From Scatosoma sp045124465 (GTDB taxonomy: Bacteria > Bacillota > Clostridia > Christensenellales > Borkfalkiaceae), in contig JBGVLV010000013.1 of assembly GCA_045124465.1 (NCBI GenBank), forward strand, positions 1-18,976: a DNA stretch of 18,976 bases, given 5' to 3'. This document shows, piece after piece, positions 14,852 to 18,976 of the stretch; the first letter of the stretch is position 1; each line of letters opens with the position of its first letter. Position numbers and translations under genes: made by a program. The notes below the pieces were generated by a model, which was not told where the DNA came from, ran no database searches, and saw only the letters and a program-made list of their open reading frames with translations.

Positions 14852-15589
14852 ATGATACTCAACGAACGGCATAACGCGATCATGGAACTTTTGAAAGAAA
14901 ACCGCTCCGCAAACGTAAAAGAGCTTGCGAAAACGCTTTTCGTGAGCGAGGCGACCATTCGACGCGACCTGACGGAAATGAAAACGTTGGGGCTTATCGA
15001 ACGCAACCACGGCGGGGCTATCCTGCCCGACAACGCGGAAGAAGTGTCCATTTTCGTCCGAATGAACAAAAACGCGAAAGAAAAAGAAAAAACGGCGACA
15101 AATGCTTTGCGCCGTATTCCCGAATTCCGTTCGGTATTTATAGACAGTTCCTCCACCGCGTTGGCTTTGGCGGAGAGAATGGATCTGAGTTTCAAAACGG
15201 TCGTCACCAACAATTTGCAGACCGCTATCCAACTTTCCAAAAAACAGAACGTGAACCTCATTCTGCTGGGCGGGAGCGTGCAATTCAACACCGTTTCCGC
15301 GACGGGGAGCTGGACGGCGCGGCAGATCGAGGATTTCTCGTTCGATCTTATGATCTCCTCTTGCGCCGCCGTGAGCGGAAAAGAGGTCTTGGAGCGTTCG
15401 CTCGATCAGAAAGAGATCAAGCTTGCGGCGTTTATGCGGAGCAAGAAACGTATTCTTTTGATCGATCACACGAAATTCTCCGCGCACGGCACCTATCGGC
15501 TCGCCGAACTTTCCGACTACGATCTCGTCGCCGTGGACGTTCCGCCTCCCGCCGATCTGCAAAACGACGGTATTCCGTTCGTCTATTAA
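14852..15589 (+). CDS. DeoR/GlpR-family repressor, probable regulator of the rhamnose operon
   Basis: The 245-residue protein has an N-terminal DeoR winged helix (about 3-57: LNERHNAIMELL, VKELAKTLFVSEATIRRDL, GLIERNHGGAI). It also has a C-terminal sugar-phosphate sensor of the DeoR type (FIDSSSTALALAERM, VVTNNLQTA, LLGGSVQ, LIDHTKF). Such proteins usually repress a neighbouring sugar operon and let go when a phosphorylated sugar binds. Here that would most simply be rhamnulose 1-phosphate, an inference from position. It is divergent from rhaB across shared operators and likely represses itself too. AAGGAA lies 7 nt upstream of the ATG. Its stop is 2 bp from that of the convergent gene at 15592, with no room for a terminator between them. 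Confidence 0.88.
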   Translation: MILNERHNAIMELLKENRSANVKELAKTLFVSEATIRRDLTEMKTLGLIERNHGGAILPDNAEEVSIFVRMNKNAKEKEKTATNALRRIPEFRSVFIDSSSTALALAERMDLSFKTVVTNNLQTAIQLSKKQNVNLILLGGSVQFNTVSATGSWTARQIEDFSFDLMISSCAAVSGKEVLERSLDQKEIKLAAFMRSKKRILLIDHTKFSAHGTYRLAELSDYDLVAVDVPPPADLQNDGIPFVY

Positions 15590-15591
15590 AA

Positions 15592-16056
15592 TTATCTATA
15601 TTTGGTGATCTTTCCGTTCTTTTCGACTTCGCCCACGCGGCGGTGGTCTTTGTCGTAAACACGGTTATACTCGTCAACGTACCCGACGACGTCGCTTTTG
15701 TCGTTATATATCCTGCCGTCTTGCAGATACCCCTGCGTTCTGCCGCTGTCGTCGGTGACATCCCTTCTCGAATTCGAAGAGGCGTTCTTAGAACTATAAG
15801 CGCTATTCGCCGTAACAGAGGAATTTGCCCGCGCAAGCGCTACTCGCATCCCCGCCTCTTTGAGAGACCGTCTGAGGTCTTCCAGTTTTTCGAGATCGCG
15901 TTCCGCTTTTTTAGCGGCTTGAAGAAGATACTTTTCATGCGCGGTATAAATTTCAAGGTCAATTCCCGAAAGCGTTTCGGGGATTCCTTTCGTATATGCA
16001 CGAAAATCATCCATATCTTTCAAGAGTATTTCTTTGGGTTCGGCTTTTTCATACAA
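15592..16056 (-). CDS. Hypothetical protein with helical N-terminal half, start uncertain
   Basis: The 154-residue reading begins at a TTG with no ribosome site. The open frame continues upstream to a TGA near 16111 without an ATG, so the true 5' end is unclear or lost. The first internal ATG (16014) would give MDDFRAYTKG. The N-terminal half is helical and charged (AAKKAERDLEKLEDLRRSLKEAG), a Ser/Asn-rich linker follows, and the C-terminal 45 residues hold two short related beta-type units (DGRIYNDKSDVVGYVDE, NRVYDKDHRRVGEVEK). No family is recognised. It sits between the regulator and the prophage remnant; it may be a phage fragment or a host gene cut at its 5' end. Confidence 0.45.
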   Translation of the reverse strand: MYEKAEPKEILLKDMDDFRAYTKGIPETLSGIDLEIYTAHEKYLLQAAKKAERDLEKLEDLRRSLKEAGMRVALARANSSVTANSAYSSKNASSNSRRDVTDDSGRTQGYLQDGRIYNDKSDVVGYVDEYNRVYDKDHRRVGEVEKNGKITKYR

Positions 16057-16106
16057 TTTCTTTAATTCGAGAGGTATAGTGCCTTTTCTTTTTGCAAAAA
16101 AACACT

Positions 16107-16325
16107 TTATTCACCATAAAGTTTTTCCGCCGATAACTCGTAAAAAGTATTTTCACCAGAAAAAACATTATCCCCTTCGAGCTTGGCATAATCTTTGAGA
16201 TTTGCGTCCGTCGGAATTTGCGCCTCGACTTCCGACATAGCCTTACCGTGTTCTTTCATCACGTTTTCAACTTGCTCGTCCGTAAGCCCAAATGCAACCA
16301 GTTGTTCTCTTGTCATAAATGCCAT
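16107..16325 (-). CDS. Truncated phage scaffold (GP20-like) fused to a tail-type segment
   Basis: The 72-residue protein starts MAFMTREQLVAFGLTDEQVE, followed by NVMKEHGKAMSEVEA. This is the N-terminal signature of phage minor structural protein GP20, a capsid scaffold of usually about 180-200 residues. After about 45 residues the sequence turns into GDNVFSGENTFYELS, which resembles the GDNTFxGxNTF units seen in phage tail or receptor-binding proteins. That suggests an in-frame deletion has joined two phage genes. The start is chosen by AGGAG (16336-16332), 6 nt from the ATG; the frame upstream to 16496 is open by chance and overlaps a terminator. It probably does not function as a scaffold. 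Confidence 0.55.
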   Translation of the reverse strand: MAFMTREQLVAFGLTDEQVENVMKEHGKAMSEVEAQIPTDANLKDYAKLEGDNVFSGENTFYELSAEKLYGE

Positions 16326-16417
16326 AAATTGCTCCTTTCGCCTTTTTTTCGTGGCAAGCGTCCCACGATAGAGTTTTTTATGTTGCTGTGTTTTTCGTCC
16401 CTCGCCCGACGTGGTAT

Positions 16418-16451
16418 AAAAAAGGACAGCGCCCGTCTCCAAGCGTTGTCC
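16418..16451 (-). terminator. Terminator after the putative immunity gene
   Basis: On the minus strand GGACAACGC (16451-16443) pairs with GCGCTGTCC (16432-16424), one pair being G-U, around a 10-nt loop, and six T residues follow. It isolates the minor capsid/immunity genes from the scaffold stump downstream. Confidence 0.85.
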
Positions 16452-16503
16452 CAAATTATTGAATTGTATGAAAAAAGCACTTTGCCTTAATTGCAAAATG
16501 CTT

Positions 16504-16752
16504 TTAATCGTTTGTTATTTGAAGAATATCATCATCGCCTTCATCATATGCGATTTTGTCTATAAGCCTCTCAATAAATCTACCTATATCATTCAATGGC
16601 TTATTGTTTGGATCATTATCAATATACCCTATATCCAATTCGAGCGTGTCAAGCCTACTTGCTATCTCATACCAGTCTTTTTGATTAAGTAGTTCCTCTC
16701 CATTTGGAACTTTATTTTTTATAAATTCGACTTCTTTAATTAACAATGTCAT
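16504..16752 (-). CDS. Small acidic protein, putative immunity protein for the capsid-linked toxin
   Basis: The 82-residue protein has 20 Asp/Glu against 9 Lys/Arg and no cysteine. It starts MTLLIKEVEFIKNK and has an acidic tail (YDEGDDDILQ). Its ATG overlaps the stop of the capsid-toxin gene by 4 bp (ATGA). GAGGAG with AGGAG at 16766-16762 gives a 9-nt spacing, and a terminator follows. Translational coupling to a toxin-bearing gene, small size, acidity and AT-rich composition are typical of polymorphic-toxin immunity proteins, which bind and block the basic nuclease domain. No immunity family is recognised, so the role rests on context. A phage morphogenesis protein is the alternative. Confidence 0.6.
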   Translation of the reverse strand: MTLLIKEVEFIKNKVPNGEELLNQKDWYEIASRLDTLELDIGYIDNDPNNKPLNDIGRFIERLIDKIAYDEGDDDILQITND

Positions 16753-18326
16753 TTCTTTTTTCTCCTCGGTACAGGATTTGTTTGTATCAAAATACCCGTT
16801 TTAGGATTTATCGTTACTTTACATTTTTCATTCACATAGGTTAAAGATATCAAGCCATCGCCATTAGTCCGCGAAGTCTTTTTCTCTCCTTGCAAACAGT
16901 CTACAATATCGATGATTTTAACGCCCTGTCTTTTCCCTGATTGTTTATAATCGCTTTCTTGATATTCACCAATTACACGATCAATGAAATGGGTTAGCTT
17001 TCCTTTAATCATTATCCCATCGAACGTCTTACCTACGAGAGCTTTATCAATCTCACGCGAAACCACCTTATAAACCTTAAACGATACTAATGCGTGTATA
17101 TCTTGCTTTTGCTGTGCCTCTTTATAGCCTTTTAACAACGAAAATTCCTTTTGATTATTATACTTAATCTCTTGGAATTTGTCAACGCTTTCGGGCATAT
17201 TCGTCGCGCCGATCTTGCTTTTCCAGTCCTCGTATTGCGCTTGGTCGCGTTTACGATATTTCCACATTTTAAACGCGGGAGAAAGATCGTTCGCCCGCCT
17301 TGCCCGTCTAAACGCTCCAAGTGATTTATACGGCATTTCGTCTTCACGCCCTGCGTAATACGCTTTCATTTGATCGTATTCCAACGCCTCACGGTTCAGT
17401 TGACGGTTTCCCGCTTGCCACGCCGCATAGCCCTTGATATCCTTTTGAAAACGTACGTCTACAAGTTCGCCTTTGCTGTCGTACTTGATCCGACTGCGTT
17501 CTATCGCTTTTTCAACGTCCGCAGGGTCTTCTATCTCCTCGAAGTATGGAATAAATTCATGACGGCAATTCGGGTGCGGTAACGCGTAGCCGTTTTGCAA
17601 AACCGTTTTGAAAAGCGCAGGGAAACGCTTGTCCTTTCCGCTGATCGAATACACCTTCCCCTGATACGCGCCGCAGAGTTTACAGCATTGCGGCATAGTC
17701 GTCATTTTTACGAGGTCCGTCCCCGCTTGCAACGCACCGCCGATCGCGCCGATATTCGTACTCTCTATCCTCGCGGACCTCGCCGCCATTGCCGCATAAG
17801 CGAGTAACGACTGTTTCGCACCGTTCGAATACTCGACCGTGAATATCCCGTGATCCTGCAAATCTTTTGCGATCGCCCGTTGCACGTTGTAAACGCTGTC
17901 TTGTCCCGTCTTGCTCAAATCCTTTATTATCGAATTTACGCGCGTTTTTAAGCCGTTTCCCGCGGCTTGCGTCGCCGTTTGGAGTTCGATATACGTATCT
18001 CTTGAAAATCCGTTTTTCGCGTATTTAAAGCCTTGTTTTTCGAGTGCTTCCGAAACTTCCTTTGCCGATACTTTCGGCGGGTCTTTTATACTGTCTTTCC
18101 CCTCTTTAAACGCCGTTGGAAGTTCGTTTTTCGAAAAACGACGGTTCACGTTCGCGAGATAGGACGTCGCGGCGCTCAACGCTTGGGAGAGTTTTTCGTT
18201 CAGTTCCTTTGCGGTGCTTGCACTACCGTCCCCGATCAACAGTTCGGTGATCTCGCGTTCGACCTTTTCGTAATGTGCTTTAAACTCCCTCACGCTTTTA
18301 AAATCGGGGGGCTTTATGTATTTCAT
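16749..18326 (-). CDS. Phage minor capsid protein with C-terminal putative nuclease toxin domain
   Basis: The 525-residue protein has two parts. Residues about 1-350 are a phage minor head protein: a helical N terminus (KSVREFKAHYEKVEREIT), AARSARIESTN, a CCKLCGAYQGKVYSIS knuckle (214-229) and PHPNCRHEFIPYF (250-262), the Cys/His cluster shared by minor capsid and Mu gpF-like proteins. Residues about 410-520 are an added, Lys-rich alpha/beta domain with LTHFIDRVIGEY (His446, Arg450) and LISLTYVNEKCKVTINPKTGIL. This resembles the phage-associated barnase/EndoU/ColicinE5-D/RelE-like nuclease domains that occur at the ends of phage head proteins. It is coupled at both ends by 4-bp ATGA overlaps, with the portal stump upstream and the acidic protein downstream. 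The capsid part is firm and the nuclease assignment tentative. Confidence 0.75.
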   Translation of the reverse strand: MKYIKPPDFKSVREFKAHYEKVEREITELLIGDGSASTAKELNEKLSQALSAATSYLANVNRRFSKNELPTAFKEGKDSIKDPPKVSAKEVSEALEKQGFKYAKNGFSRDTYIELQTATQAAGNGLKTRVNSIIKDLSKTGQDSVYNVQRAIAKDLQDHGIFTVEYSNGAKQSLLAYAAMAARSARIESTNIGAIGGALQAGTDLVKMTTMPQCCKLCGAYQGKVYSISGKDKRFPALFKTVLQNGYALPHPNCRHEFIPYFEEIEDPADVEKAIERSRIKYDSKGELVDVRFQKDIKGYAAWQAGNRQLNREALEYDQMKAYYAGREDEMPYKSLGAFRRARRANDLSPAFKMWKYRKRDQAQYEDWKSKIGATNMPESVDKFQEIKYNNQKEFSLLKGYKEAQQKQDIHALVSFKVYKVVSREIDKALVGKTFDGIMIKGKLTHFIDRVIGEYQESDYKQSGKRQGVKIIDIVDCLQGEKKTSRTNGDGLISLTYVNEKCKVTINPKTGILIQTNPVPRRKKK

Positions 18327-18859
18327 TCGGTTTCGTCACCGCCTTGATCGTCGCCCTCGTCTATGCCGAAGGAAGGCATTGCGGGCGTTTCCGTACGCAA
18401 CTCTTCGAGGATCGTTTCCGCCGTATTCTCGTCGAATCCGTAGTCTTGCATAAGCACCCGTTTTTTGCTCCATCCAGTAGAAAGGTGTTTCTGCGCGATA
18501 TCCGCTCTGACGGATTCGGTCGTAGGGATCCCGTCGTGCCAAAAGACCGTTATGTCCTCCGTCGCGATCTCCGCTCTGACGGATTCGGTCGTGGGGATCC
18601 CGTCGTGCCAAAAGACCGTTATGTCTTCCGTCGCGATCTCTGTCCCGTACTTCGCCGAAAGCAACGACAACAGCTTTTTTAGGTGCTTTTCGAGTACCAC
18701 CTTTTTCCCCGCCGAACGCATAAGCGCCGGGGCGAGTTTTATCATCAGCGCGTCATAGCCTTGCGACTCACCGAACGTCTTGCTGTTCAACAATGAACCC
18801 ATACCCGAAAGATTTGCAATATCGTCTTTGAGTGCATACAAAAAAAGCCGATCTCCCAC
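18323..18859 (-). pseudogene. C-terminal stump of a phage portal protein (SPP1 gp6 type)
   Basis: The frame opens at a GTG without a ribosome site. From YALKDDIANLSG onward it reads as the end of an SPP1-type portal: the QGYDALMIKLAPALMRSAGKK helix region, a duplicated DITVFWHDGIPTTESVRAEI, then STGWSKKRVLMQDYGFDENT and an acidic tail. Portals of this class are about 450-500 residues, and only about 170 remain. The first few residues of the frame are antisense to conserved integrase codons, so the real portal sequence begins only near 18840. The stop overlaps the minor capsid start by 4 bp, the normal phage arrangement. Confidence 0.7.
18501..18638 (-). repeat. Tandem 69-bp duplication in the portal stump
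   Basis: Copies at 18501-18569 and 18570-18638 differ at 2 of 69 positions, and both changes are silent. Each encodes the same 23 residues (EIATEDITVFWHDGIP then TTESVRA). Confidence 0.95.
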
Positions 18860-18976
18860 AAATAAGGATCCACGACCTACGCCACTCGTTTGTCTCTATG
18901 CTTATCCATTTGGGCGCTAATTTTATGGTCGTCGCCGATTTAATAGGCGATACCGTAGAACAAGTCACAAAGACCT
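18832..18976 (+). pseudogene. C-terminal fragment of a tyrosine recombinase (phage integrase), runs off the right edge
   Basis: After a TGA at 18829-18831 the plus strand reads VHTKKADLPQIRIHDLRHSF, then VSMLIHLGANFMVVADLIGD and TVEQVTKT to the window end. HDLRHS is the conserved box with the catalytic Arg and His of tyrosine recombinases (Arg codon 18880-18882). LIGDTVEQVTKT is the stretch just before the second His and the nucleophilic Tyr, which would lie past the edge. In many integrases the GD position is GH. The N-terminal SAM-like and early catalytic parts are missing: the portal stump lies there on the opposite strand. Upstream of about 18840 there is no integrase sequence, so the gene is broken. 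Confidence 0.75.

Larger units (their letters stand above)
16107..18976. mobile_element. Decayed prophage (portal, minor capsid-toxin, immunity, scaffold stump, integrase stump)
   Basis: Minus-strand genes in typical head-module order (portal, minor capsid, scaffold) lie beside a plus-strand tyrosine recombinase fragment. Terminase, protease, major capsid, head-tail joining, tail, lysis and regulatory genes are absent between them, so large deletions have occurred. The left limit is uncertain because the gene at 15592 could also belong to it. The right limit is beyond the window. No att repeats were seen. Confidence 0.7.

Noticed and set aside
16350..16367. Small hairpin CGTGG/CCACG before the scaffold stump
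   Set aside because: On the minus strand it is followed by A residues, not T; the stem is only 5 bp, so it is not called as a terminator.
16326..16496. N-terminal extension of the scaffold-like protein up to 16496
   Set aside because: It overlaps a clear intrinsic terminator (16418-16451), and the strong AGGAG lies just before the ATG at 16325.
18898..18976. A plus-strand ORF beginning MLIHLGANFMVV, at first resembling the start of a RemB/DUF370 protein
   Set aside because: There is no ribosome site, and the frame continues upstream through LPQIRIHDLRHSF, which identifies it as the middle of a tyrosine recombinase.

Overview
The window comes from a low-to-mid GC, probably spore-forming member of the Clostridia (Bacillota). 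The reasons are an intact sporulation sigma factor of the SigK type with a hydrophobic pro-sequence, a type A RNase P RNA, an acyl-ACP thioesterase, a GGGtGRT/NifU-like iron-sulfur gene pair, strong GGAGG ribosome binding sites and near-consensus sigma-A promoters. No genus can be named from sequence reading alone.

Layout, left to right. (1) 1-3127: the 5' part of an acyl-ACP thioesterase (minus strand) diverges from an unusual 827-residue protein that joins a PadR winged helix, about 480 residues of coiled coil and four membrane helices. (2) 3169-4549: a tRNA-Val(GAC) with its own promoter and terminator, then a small membrane zinc-ribbon protein and an SGNH hydrolase. (3) 4554-6467, minus: a two-gene iron-sulfur operon (NifU-like scaffold, then GGGtGRT protein). 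(4) 6566-7476, minus: sigK and an upstream region with a striking 23-bp inverted repeat. (5) 7528-9524: RNase P RNA (minus) diverging from pyruvate kinase (plus). (6) 9532-9955, minus: a 77-residue orphan protein preceded by a promoter and a structured leader that ends in an intrinsic terminator, which looks like an attenuator or riboswitch-like element or a small RNA. (7) 9977-15589: a complete L-rhamnose catabolic operon, rhaB-rhaA-rhaD-fucO (minus), diverging from a DeoR-family regulator (plus) across a mirror-symmetric double promoter. (8) 15592-18976: an orphan gene and a decayed prophage.

The rhamnose genes form one pathway. RhaA isomerises rhamnose to rhamnulose, RhaB phosphorylates it, RhaD splits it to DHAP and L-lactaldehyde, and FucO reduces lactaldehyde to 1,2-propanediol. 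Pyruvate kinase upstream is general glycolysis. No rhamnose transporter or mutarotase lies in the window.

The prophage remnant is the most unusual part. Portal, scaffold and integrase are all truncated or fused, and the portal stump runs head-on into an integrase stump. In contrast, one minor capsid protein is full length and carries a C-terminal extension that looks like a nuclease toxin domain. A small acidic ORF follows it with a 4-bp overlap and then a terminator, which is the arrangement of a toxin with its immunity protein. This end of the locus is clearly more AT-rich than the capsid part, suggesting an exchangeable cassette.
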